DNA of 64,000 nucleotides from Marthasterias glacialis (taxonomy: Eukaryota; Echinodermata; Asteroidea; Forcipulatida; Asteriidae), in NCBI GenBank assembly GCA_911728455.2, contig OU452219.1, forward strand, positions 9,174,320 through 9,238,319, read 5' to 3'. Shown in pieces: positions 37,170-46,517 of the stretch. The position numbers and the translations under genes were made by a program. The notes under the pieces were generated by a model. It saw only the letters and a list, made by a program, of their open reading frames with translations. It was not told where the DNA came from and did not search any database. Position 1 is the first letter of the stretch; every line of letters begins with the position of its first letter.

Positions 37170-40100
37170 GGGGGGGGGGTCAAGTGTGTGGAAAAACTAG
37201 GTGCCTTATGGACGCTGTTCTGCCTAATTATTCTTTGGCAATTGGCGTTTTGTGAGCGATGTGCTTGAAATTTGAAACTAATTCTGATGCAACACAAAAT
37301 GTTAGCCTTTTGTCTTCGGTATTGCCTTCGGTAGTTAACCTTCCCCTGACTGGTTTGATATTTTTTCATTTGATTGTGCTGCATGTTATTATTAAAAGTG
37401 TTGCCCAATTTTGTTATGGATTAGGCCTACATACTAGTAAAGTATAAATGTTTTGTGCTTTTTAATATTGTTTGTAAATCATGAGTTACTAAATACACTT
37501 GCCCATAAAATAGATTCTTGATCATTGTCCATTGTTTATAAACCATAAATCAATGGTCACTGTTTGTAAACCGTTTTAATGAACATCTAAGAACCGTTTT
37601 GATTTTTAAACAATTATGGAGCTTTGGTGTCTTATATGGGATCTGAACTTGTGTGAACATTATGCAGGTCAATGATACTGCACACCGTCTGTGTTAAATA
37701 TTTACCACATAGTCATATCACATGGTTCACCTTAACCAAATTCGACCTTTAACCCATATCTACATCGCGCTTTTGCTTTCGCCGTGGCCCTTTTGCTATT
37801 GCCGTGGCGCTTTTGCTTTCGCCGTGGCGCTTTTGCTTTCGCCGTGGCCCTTTTGCTTTTGCCGTGGCGCTTTTGCTTTTGCCGTCGCGCTTTTGCTTTT
37901 GCCGTGGCGCTTTTGCTTTCGCCGTGGCCCTTTTGCTTTTGCGGTGGCGCTTTTGCTTTTGCCGTGGCGCTTTTGCTTTTGCCGTGGCGCTTTTGCTTTT
38001 GCCGTGGCGCTTTTGCTTTCGCCGTGGCCCTTTTGCTTTTGCCGTGGCACTTTTGCTTTTGCCGTGGCGCTTTTGCTTTTGCCGTGGCGCTTTTGCTTTT
38101 GCCGTGGCGCTTTTGCTTTTGCCGTGGCGCTTTTGCTTTCGCCGTGGCGCTTTTGCTTTTGCCGTGGCGCTTTTGCTTTTGCCGTGACAGTTGTGGGCCA
38201 CCGTACGCATGAGTACTGCACGCGACACGCATGTGTTTTATAAGCTCCTTCCATGATTGGTTGGTAAGCAACTCAAGCTGCGTCAAAATTTAAAGAGCTT
38301 GACGCGACTACAGGCCAAAGTAGAAATTGTCATCAAAGATGGCGTCTATTGCAACCCATCCATTCTACATGTTGTAGCCTGTAAACTATTTCCCTTCTGT
38401 ATTTTACATGTTTACGCAAATGTCTTATTGGAAATTTCAGGTCCGAATGCTTGCAGACACTCTAGGTGAATTCACTAAGGTATGTATAAAAGTCTGAAGT
38501 CGTGTCGAATCTCATGTTAAAAACTTTGTGGAAGAGGTGCTCCAAGTCGAAGGTCAAAGTCAGTTTTGTGATGCACTCATTTTTTGCAATGGATTGAGTC
38601 CTTACGAAAGTGGGAAAATATTACAAATCTCTAACCTTATGGTAAAATGATGTGAACTGTCATTCTATTTGATACTCTTTCAGAGCAAAATTTGAAACAT
38701 TGCGCCATTGGATGTCAACAACAATAGGGTCTGTACATTCCATAGAGGAATTTTTGCTTCAGTCAAATGGTCATATTCAGTGCCCTTTTCATTGAATGTC
38801 CTCGAGATTCAGGGATGTACTAAACATTTCTTATACAAAAAGTGTACAGACCCATATATTTGAAATGTGACGTCGTCAGAATTTTTTTATATTTTTGCAA
38901 AATTTGCACTGGAAGGTTATCAAACACAACATTGGCATTTACACCATTTAAATGTGAGGTTAGAGACTTGTTATTTATTTATCAATGAAGTGAAAATGTC
39001 CATGCAAAATTCATTTTGGAACTAGAATCCCTATTCAAGTTTTTCTTGATCAAATTCATTTTTGCAGTTGACTGTTGACCAGCATACTTTGCCTGAATAA
39101 GTCGTTGTCTAACACACAAAGATTTATTCTTTATTTGCATTTTTTCAGGCTGTCGATATGGAGCTTGATGCAACAGCTATTCTTGGTGGTGTTCGGTCCA
39201 AACGGTGAGATTTAATAATACAAATGTCAAACACTGGATCCCCTCTCCAAAAAAAAGCAAAAACAAGAAGAAAATAAAAACCCAAACAGAAACAATATAA
39301 ATTGAATTAATTAAGTTTAAATTGAATGTGGCTTTTTATCTTTTAACCTTTTGAAATCAATTTGCCCAAACATGGGACTCTTTTTTTGCACTCATGGTTT
39401 TGGGCCAGAATTTGGATAAATAGTGTCAACCACTGTACATTGAGAAAATGTGTTTCAAAGCTGCTTAAAATACAGTAGACCATGTAACCTGTGACATCAC
39501 AAAAGAGCCTGGACTTCCTGCAGGCATGTTTATTTGTACACAGCCCAAAGGAAGAAAACTAAAAATGTTACATTTTGTGAAGATTAAAGTTTCTTTTTTT
39601 TTATCAACTTTTGATACGAAAAAAGCAGGCACATCTCAACAAAACTTGTTCAGCTGGTTTTTCAATAACTCTTGAATTTATGTGGAAATTGTCACACAAA
39701 ATGTAAAATTTCCCATATGACCAGTGTAGTATCTCGCCTGCCAGAAAGGCCCTGGAATGTGCAAGGTCACTTTTTTTGTAAACAAAGGTTACATACATGG
39801 TCTATATGTCAATGCAGGCACTAATACTTCACAGAGACAACAGATGCAATTGCCTTCGTTGCCCCTGGTCACTGCCTTGGTGCCCTTGAAATGTTAGAGT
39901 ACAAATTTATAATTTCCTCATAGAGGTGCCCTTTGTCAAGAAGAAAATGCCTTGGTGCCTTTGCCCTTTCAAGAATGAAGCAAACAGGCCTGTCAATGAC
40001 AGACAGTAGATCCAAAAGATAAGACTGGCACAATGCTGGCTACTACCAGGTATTGCACTGATGGCAAAAATGTTGTTTTTTGAACTTTCAACATCTGTAA

Positions 40101-41142
40101 TCATATCAACAATCCCTTTTTTTCCTTGATTAATTTAAACCATTTTGGTTCCATTTACTTCAAACTCTTTTCTTTGTTTGAACAAGGATAATAATAACCA
40201 GTTTATATATCGCGCTTTATCACGGCCCGAAGGGCGTATCGAAGTGCTTCTGACATTACTACCCCTTGTCACTGGGCCATTAATTTCATTCCTTTAACCA
40301 TCTCAGCTCCCCGGGGAGTATACAGCCGGTGCTGCGAGTAACCGCGCTCCAAGCTAATCATTCACATGAACCATCTCTGCCCTCACAGGTACCCATTTAC
40401 TCCTGGGTGGAGAAAAGCAATTACAGTAAAGTGTCTTGCTCGAGGACACAAGTGTCACAACCGGGATTCGAACCCACACTCTGCTGATCAGAAACAGCAG
40501 AGCTTGAGTCCGGTGCTCTTATCCGCTCGGCCACGAATGAAGCATTAAACCAATTATTTACATTAAAAACCAAGATCTACTACTTTAACATGAAGAAGGA
40601 GCTATACAGAACAAAGGAACTTACTCTATACAAATAAAATATGACTGTACAATCACGAAGACTGGACAAGACTTAAAAGTTAAAATGAAGGGATCCGTTT
40701 TTAACTTCGTCAAATGGCTTTCTTTAGTTTCTGTGAGTCTTCTATACTCCCATACAATAAAATGCTATAATAGAAACAATGTTAACCATCTTAATCCGTG
40801 GACATTGTGGCTGTAGGAATGATCTCACAGTCATCCATGACAACTCAACAATTACACCTACCCCCAATGCTAAGCAGCGCTCAGTTTCTATACCAGGACA
40901 AACTCAAGTCCAAAGTTCTAAGTCCACCAAACCGGGCGACGTTGGTGAGAATATATCCAATGCATTATTAGAGCAGGAAATAGCAAGCTGATGTTGAGTT
41001 TATCATTTTCTTTTCGTTTTTTTTTTCCCTTCACAGTTATGCTCTATTGGTTGAAGATGGAGCTGTGACACATGTGCAGCTTGAACCAGACGGTACCGGC
41101 TTGACGTGTTCTCTTTCAAACAGCATTATCTCCCTCCTGTAA
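30754..41142 (+). CDS. PRDX5: Peroxiredoxin 5 (atypical 2-Cys), complete
   Basis: Six exons: 30754-30846, 34004-34138, 34803-34934, 38441-38479, 39149-39204 and 41037-41142 (561 bases, 186 aa; phases agree). It reduces hydrogen peroxide, organic peroxides and peroxynitrite using thioredoxin. The first exon encodes an Arg-rich, acid-free leader ([20 protein letters not shown]) typical of mitochondrial import; start at Met12 would shorten it. The peroxidatic Cys is in [11 protein letters not shown], followed across the splice by [27 protein letters not shown] is the conserved helix; the resolving Cys is in [10 protein letters not shown]. The C-terminus is SLL rather than the SQL peroxisomal signal of mammals. 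Introns 1 and 3 are long and full of repeats (LINE, SINEs, 20-bp satellite arrays). Starts 512 bases from EXOSC5 in divergent orientation. Confidence 0.94.
32562..32795 (-). repeat. tRNA-derived SINE (family C), copy 1
   Basis: On the minus strand it has TTGGCTCAGTGGTTTCTTT (A-box-like) near the start, then a decayed B box, then ATGGGTTTTTCCATA, GTCCCACATGC and TACAGGTCACAGAG. The copy at 44662-44895 runs the other way with the same order. It lies in PRDX5 intron 1 directly before a LINE fragment. Confidence 0.7.
32796..33957 (+). mobile_element. LINE 3' fragment (CR1/L2/Jockey-type RT C-terminus)
   Basis: Translation gives [39 protein letters not shown], then after a frameshift near 32995 [31 protein letters not shown] and [13 protein letters not shown]. 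This is the familiar C-terminal end of non-LTR reverse-transcriptase proteins. A late piece ([10 protein letters not shown], about 33760) and an ATT microsatellite tail at 33929-33956 mark the 3' end. The frameshift and inserts show it is inactive. Confidence 0.8.
35155..35400 (+). repeat. Dispersed repeat, partner of 23760-23970
   Basis: It contains CTTGGTTCACTCGGACTT, GAGCCGAAATACAATGA and AGACAAAGGTCTGGAAT, also present in inverted orientation at 23760-23970. It lies in PRDX5 intron 3. Confidence 0.55.
35735..35890 (+). repeat. tRNA-derived SINE (family A), second copy
   Basis: ATCTAGTGGTAAGACATCTG (A-box-like) is followed 40 bases later by GGGTTCAAATCCCGCG (B box) and then GTATGCCTGTGGAATTCTTT. 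The tail differs from any tRNA 3' end. Same family as 26930-27050. Confidence 0.65.
36118..36560 (+). repeat. 20-bp satellite array inside a dispersed element, arm 1
   Basis: Nineteen tandem units of CACGGCAAAAGCAAAAGSGC fill 36141-36520. The left edge is TACGGTGGCCCACAACTGT and the right edge ATGTAGATATGGGTTAAAGG. The unit alternates between GCGC and GGGC endings. The whole block, edges included, recurs in inverted orientation at 37727-38212. It lies in PRDX5 intron 3. Confidence 0.92.
37727..38212 (-). repeat. 20-bp satellite array inside a dispersed element, arm 2
   Basis: Twenty-one units occupy 37767-38186, reverse complement of the array at 36141-36520. The edges are CCTTTAACCCATATCTACAT on the left and ACAGTTGTGGGCCACCGTA on the right. 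This copy has more GGCGAAAG variants than the first. The spacer between the two copies is about 1.17 kb and includes a 29-base T run. Confidence 0.92.
39813..40000 (+). repeat. Dispersed repeat, partner of 58475-58662
   Basis: CAATTGCCTTCGTTGCCCCT, ATTTCCTCATAGAGGTGCCC and AAATGAAGC-type segments (here GAATGAAGCAAACAGGCCTG) are matched in the same order and orientation at 58475-58662 in a FANCM intron. No terminal repeats seen. Confidence 0.65.
40195..40545 (-). repeat. SINE-like repeat (family B), fuller copy
   Basis: It contains GCGCTTTATCACGGCCCGAA, ACTCCTGGGTGGAGA, CTTGCTCGAGGACACAAG and GGGATTCGAACCCACACTC; the last is a reverse-strand B-box. The 3' half is shared with 27435-27690. It lies in PRDX5 intron 5. 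Confidence 0.6.
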
Positions 41143-41229
41143 TATGACTCGTGGCGGGAAAGAGTCATTAAAACCTAGCTGATGCCATGGAACACTGGAA
41201 AACACTAACTCTCTCAAGACCAAGTTATT

Positions 41230-41770
41230 TTAAAGAGGATGGGCCACACTAGAAGTCTCTTTTTAAAAATAAGTTTAGCATCCCTAAATACACCTATATC
41301 TACCACGAAAAAATGGTGACAGGATTATAGAATGCGTGGTTATTTGTTTACAAAGGCAGTTTCCGAGCCTCTTTTTTCCCCCCCCCCCCCCCCCGCCTCG
41401 AGCCAAAATTAGAACAACAGCAGTCGGTGCCTGAAAGTTGTCTCCAGAAATTCTAAAGAATAGTGACGTCGCAGGAAGTACTCCTCTGTCAAACGGCTGT
41501 TTGTTGGTACTCATTGAAGCATTGCTCAGTGTAGACCATCCAGGGATTCAGTACTTCCAGTGACGTCATGATTTGTTTGCTGCCCTCATTTCCGGGATTT
41601 TGATAAATTGAGGCGGCGGGCTAGTTAAAGGAGTAAAAACTCGCTGCAAATATCACTTCTTTAGTCAATTTAATGTCACAAAAGAGAAGTTTTTCCGATG
41701 CAATAATTATAGAAAGCAGAAAACTAAACAATAACGTCAACATCAAATCACCATGGCCCATCCTCTTTAA
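41230..41770. repeat. TTAA-flanked MITE, AGAGGATGGGCCA termini
   Basis: TTAAAGAGGATGGGCCA at the left end is mirrored by TGGCCCATCCTCTTTAA at the right end, so the element is bounded by TTAA on both sides. It is 541 bases including the TTAAs, contains a poly-C tract and starts 87 bases after the PRDX5 stop, probably inside the 3' untranslated region. Confidence 0.75.
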
Positions 41771-41960
41771 GAATTAGCTGTTGCAAACTGCTCTACCAAC
41801 CAAAATGACCTATGGTTTAAATGCAACGACACAGAAAGGGTTAATGACCTTACATTTCGACCCTAGCAGAGTCTTTCTCAAAGCCTGAAAGTCTTTAAAA
41901 GCCTTTGAGAAATACTCTGATAGGGTCGAAACTAGGGGGCATCAACAAATTTTGTTTTCT
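41771..41960. repeat. Foldback repeat, second copy of the 15225-15400 family
   Basis: AGCTGTTGCAAACTGC, TTTCGACCCTAGCAGAGTC and its mirror GACTCTG-type arm (ACTCTGATAGGGTCGAAAC) are visible. It directly abuts the TTAA MITE at 41230-41770, which therefore inserted at its edge. Confidence 0.6.
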
Positions 41961-42283
41961 TTAAATTGTTTTAACATAAACAACCAATGGAAACTGAAAT
42001 TGTCTGACAACTCAAGCATGAAGTGCACGTGTTTAGAGGCAATTTTTTGCAAACTCTATTACCACCCTGAAGATTCCATTCTAGATCAAAAGAATGAAAT
42101 GCAAAACTTATTAAATTCCCTCTGAAGTACTACATTAATCAGCCAGGTTCTTGACCTTACTTTCCTAGATGTGACCTGAAAACTCAAAACCTTGTTTTTA
42201 TACACAAGCACCTATGGCATTCAGTAGTTGTTTGAATCTTTCTACTCCATTTTGAATCTTTCCACTCCATTTTGAAAGGATTG

Positions 42284-42420
42284 CACTATCCTGTTGGGTT
42301 AGTGAACACGCTTTGGAGCCGGAAGTGCAATGTGAACGAATGATATACATGCATGTACATGAACATTCGTTCCACTGCACTTCCGGCTCCAAATCGTCAT
42401 CGCTTACCAACAGGATAGTA
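42284..42420. repeat. Foldback element with ETS-like sites in both arms
   Basis: CACTATCCTGTTGG is mirrored by CCAACAGGATAGTA, and TTTGGAGCCGGAAGTGCA by TGCACTTCCGGCTCCAAA. The apex is the alternating TACATGCATGTACATG. CCGGAAGTG, the ETS-domain core, thus occurs at 42319-42327 and again inverted near 42378-42386. Confidence 0.75.
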
Positions 42421-43608
42421 TTATAACAACCTTATATATTACCATTAGAGAGATCGGATCTTTCTCTGTCCACCATTGTAATCTTGGCTATGGAGGGTAA
42501 ATATGGACAAAATTACTGGTAATAACAAAAAAACAAATGGCCTCTGTGCTCAGGCTTGAGTGGGTTTTTGTGTGATCTTGGTCGACTAAAGTCGGCTATG
42601 GTAAAGAAGAATGGGTGTGCGAGAAGTCAACTTAAGTCACCTATGATAAGGAGAGAGTTGACACGTATAAAGACGTGTGCCTTGATCATTTTTATGTGTT
42701 TTCTTTATTTGTTTGGTACTATACAAAGTTGCATGTTTGTGTTATGCATTCCTGAAAGGATGATTATGAATCTGATAAAAGTAATTTATCAAAATGCATG
42801 AAGATTATTGTAATCAAACATTTTTTGTTTAAAAATATGATTGAGTACTCAGTACGTGGTATTCCATGTATTTATTATATTAGTGGATGTTTTATCAAAT
42901 TTCTAGTATTGCGATTTTATCCCTAGTTTAAACCCATATCTACCTGACTGGCCACAGTGCATAAACACCGTGCCTGTTGAAGTCCATGTAATTCTCCTTG
43001 CTGCATACAAAAGTTATTCATTATTTACTGCTTTGCAAATAAATGTATCCCAACAAACTGTACACTGTTGAAAAGAGGACATAATTCTCTTTAATGTGAC
43101 ATATTTTGCCACGTTTCCCTGTCTCGTATCAGTAGTAACGGGAGTATAAAACAGACACTAACTTATTGTTCATGATGTTGATGTTGCAGTAGGTAGGCAT
43201 TTACGGTATTTGTTTTATGTGAAATCCCGTAGGTAAGACGGATATGGTTAATCAAGCCAGGCTTAGTTAAAGGTCATTATGCAGTTTTAATTTCTACCTA
43301 AAATCAACACACTGCAGTATGGATTTTGAAACATGTAGTTTTCATATTTCCAGATAATCATCGGAGAATAGTAGATTTAGGTGATCTTTCGTTGAAGCTT
43401 GACCAATGGATTTCTTCAGTAAATCATAACTTGGTGAAGTTTGAACAAGCAGCCAGTTCCACAAAACTTGACTTGACTGCACTTGTGCAACATTTGTGTG
43501 GCGCAAATTTTACAAGACATGTGGTTTTTTATTTGCAAGTTTTATGACATCAGCTGCAGAAGTAGGGATTGAAGCTTGGTGAAGAGAAGTGTTTGTTGAT
43601 TCTTGCAG

Positions 43609-43628
43609 ATGACACCACGTGGTGTCAT
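43609..43628. promoter_or_regulatory. Perfect 20-bp palindrome centred on an E-box
   Basis: ATGACACCACGTGGTGTCAT is its own reverse complement and is centred on CACGTG. Whether any bHLH protein uses it is unknown; it lies far from both neighbouring promoters. Confidence 0.35.
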
Positions 43629-43714
43629 TGCAAATCCTTACTTTATTGTATTCCCACCATGCAAACCTTCAAGTCTTATTTACATATTATGTTGTAATCT
43701 CATCTCTGGGAAAA

Positions 43715-43845
43715 GTGATGGTTCTGAAAAGAGTGGCTTTGTTTGCTCTCAATGTTTTGACAAACAGAACATGCTCAAGTATACTAGTTGAAACTTTGTG
43801 GAAAAAAACTCCCAAAAAGAGATTATATTACATGGTATACTTGTA
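43715..43845. repeat. Decayed copy of the histone-stem-loop foldback
   Basis: GGTTCTGAAAAGAGTGGCTT, CAAGTATACTAGTTGAAAC and CTCCCAAAAAGAGATTATAT match, in order and with substitutions, the element at 53458-53729. The stem-loop itself no longer pairs. Confidence 0.5.
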
Positions 43846-44661
43846 AGAATTGGTAAATAAGGTTAAGACAAGTAAAGTGACCAATGGCTCTTGCATTTAA
43901 AGGAGTTTAATATTTACGGTGTTGGAAATTTTGTTGTAATTCACTCACTGACTTGTACTGAATTGGAAGTTTACTGCGGATTTGGAATTGGACATCTTAG
44001 AGTTTGAATGATGAGGTGACAGGAGTTGTTTTTATCATGTATTGCAGGAGAATACCTGTACAACATCAATTTGTTCTGTTACTCGGCCATCAGACTAGTT
44101 TTTATGGTTTTTTTGGTGGAGTTTCTACTATGAGAAAATGTGATCACAGTGAGGCAGCTTTCAAGGAATATCAAGTATATCATTTAGTGTTCCATTTATA
44201 GCAGAATCTCTGGTGACTTTTGAATGATCAATTTAAAACATTCATTCGAGTGTTTCCTTTTTATCAGATATCTTTGCAGTGTATTCGAAATAAATTATTG
44301 AAATAGTATCATTTTGTTTTCCAAGTTTAATTTAATTAGCATTACACACTCAACTAGGTCAGCTGGAGGATGGTTCATCATAGTTGAACTTGAAGACTAA
44401 AACCCAAAGATCAAGCAGGTGCAGTTTTGTGTTGGCTTGGAGCCCAAACTCAAGTAGTTCAACCCCTCCAGCAAATTGACCCAAGTCACCTGACGTCATG
44501 ACTTCAAGTCACTGTATATATTGGACCATTATGTTGCTCTTGTTGTGTTTGTTGCTCAAACTCCCCCTCAGTTGCTTTGTGAATGTCGCAGTGAGATGCA
44601 CCGGAAATGTGGATATTCATACCTGATGGTCCAGTCCAGTATCAGCTTAGAGATATCATGG

Positions 44662-44895
44662 GCGTTCAGGTTGGCTCAGTGGTTTCTTTCCCTGCCTTTC
44701 ACCTCTGTGACCCAGGTTCGAATCCCAGACTGGAGCCTTGCATGTGGATTGGGTTTTCAGTCCCTACCTGATTGCGTGGGTTTTCCCTGTTTGGGGTTTT
44801 CCTCCCACATCTAAAGCTGACACTTCTTCTACATGTTCTCATGTATCTTCAGGCCTACAGGTCACAGTGCTAGTCACTTTTGAGGGTCTCTTGGT
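44662..44895 (+). repeat. tRNA-derived SINE (family C), copy 2
   Basis: GTTGGCTCAGTGGTTT (A-box-like) and CCAGGTTCGAATCCCAG (B box) are followed by TTGCATGTGGATTGGGTTTT, CAGTCCCTACCTGATTGC and TACAGGTCACAGTG. This fuller copy confirms the tRNA-derived head of the family. Confidence 0.75.
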
Positions 44896-46517
44896 TTCAT
44901 TACCAGAAAGAAAACAAAATAAGTAAACTAAAGAAAAACAATGCAACAAATACACATGTCAAACAGGACAAAGTTTTAGATTATTAATAAGGTTTATTGT
45001 ATAACTTTTCTTTACATAGTTTAGCACCAAGACAAAAATACTTCATTGAGGTCATCTACGGCTGTGCCCAAATTAGTGGCTTTGGCGAAAATCAAAGCTT
45101 TTCTTTTACATTTTACTTTCATAATAACTTCTAATTTGTTGAAGTATAGAAAACCATAGTTCCTTCATTACTCAACATGATAACTGTTTATGCTAATTAC
45201 AAAACAAAAATGAAACATTATGGCTGTGAATAATCGTGAGAAATGAGAGAGGAAAATCTACAGTTGACATGTATTGCCCTCCTACACGATGTGGAATGAA
45301 CCTCCGCACAATATGCGTCTGTACCATTTCCACCATTTTGGGAGTCAATTCCTTTGTGTATATACATTTTGACTTCCAAAATGGTCGGTAGGAGGTGCGC
45401 TGCGCGTCGTGAAATGGGTCCATACAATAACTCCTAACCATAGAAATTTATCTCAATGTTTAGCTAAATTGTATCCAAAAGACTGATATCTAGTGTTCGG
45501 TTTGTTCTAATCATGAACAACAAAGTTTATTGTTAAAGTGGTTATATAACAACTGAGCAAAACAATCTCAATTATCAATGACGAAAATAAAACAAAAAAA
45601 TTATGCAAAAGCAACTGTTACGTAACTGTTATACAATAATTTCTCAGAAGGAAAGAAGGCAAACGTAAAATTAGCAGTGGATATCGCAGGACTCGCTTAT
45701 CACTCGTTGGTGTAAGGATAAAACCTAAACTATAATTGCTATACCCGATGCAATTGTTACAGCAATTAAATGTGGTTGAACTGTCATTTTCAGGGGTGTG
45801 GTTCATTGCTGACAATAAGGTCTGAAACTTGGATGCGAGGCGTGTTAAAATTATGGCATTTTCACCTTTTCATAAACCCTGGAAAAATAGATTTCAAGCT
45901 TTTGGAAACATCACCCTCAGCACAAGATAACTAGATCAAAGAGAAGGATTTCTTCATATCAGTAGAAAATAACGGTAGACATGAAAAAGTCTGAATTGAG
46001 GTAAAAAAGTGTGAAAATTCTTGTCCCTGCATTTTTAAATTGACAGCAACACTCTATCAATGACCACGCTATCATGATGTAGAAATAATGTCTCCTCCCA
46101 TTCAAATCATTATCCACCAATCAGCTGCTGGAAGTGAAAACAGTCTGGTACCTCTGGATAATCAGTATTCATGATTACTACTACACTCGGGGAACACGAT
46201 GCGATCCACTTCAAAGGAATCACGTTTTTATAGGGTCTTCCTAAACTGCATACAGTTAGACAGGTCACAAAATCAAAGAAGAATGAGAGGGGACCAGTTG
46301 CTCTATGACTTGATGCCTCTTTAGCGGGCTACCATACTTGTGTGCGTAGAGATGATCGGCTTCAGGCCTAATTAAAATCTCCCATATTTTGGGAGACTTT
46401 AATGTCACAATTAAAGGGGTTATGATCGAGCAAGGCACGCTGGGGGGGAAAAAAATGGCGCAGTGCGAATGATCACCCCTGGGAATGAGGTTGGTGGCAG
46501 GGAAACTGATGCCAGAG

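Larger units (their letters stand above)
41143..46517. other. Convergent interval PRDX5-FANCM, repeats only
   Basis: The two genes point towards each other, so both 3' untranslated regions lie here. AATAAA on the plus strand occurs near 43035 and 44290; on the minus strand near 44994 and 45526. The interval contains a TTAA-flanked MITE, foldback repeats, a SINE and a perfect E-box palindrome, each listed separately. Open frames of 60-100 codons show no domain. Confidence 0.55.

Noticed and set aside
37722-38286. The same kind of repeat-derived open frames in the second array
   Set aside because: Same satellite in inverted orientation; not a gene.
43326-43547. 73-codon open frame downstream of PRDX5
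   Set aside because: Most likely 3' untranslated or intergenic sequence; no domain, no splice partners.
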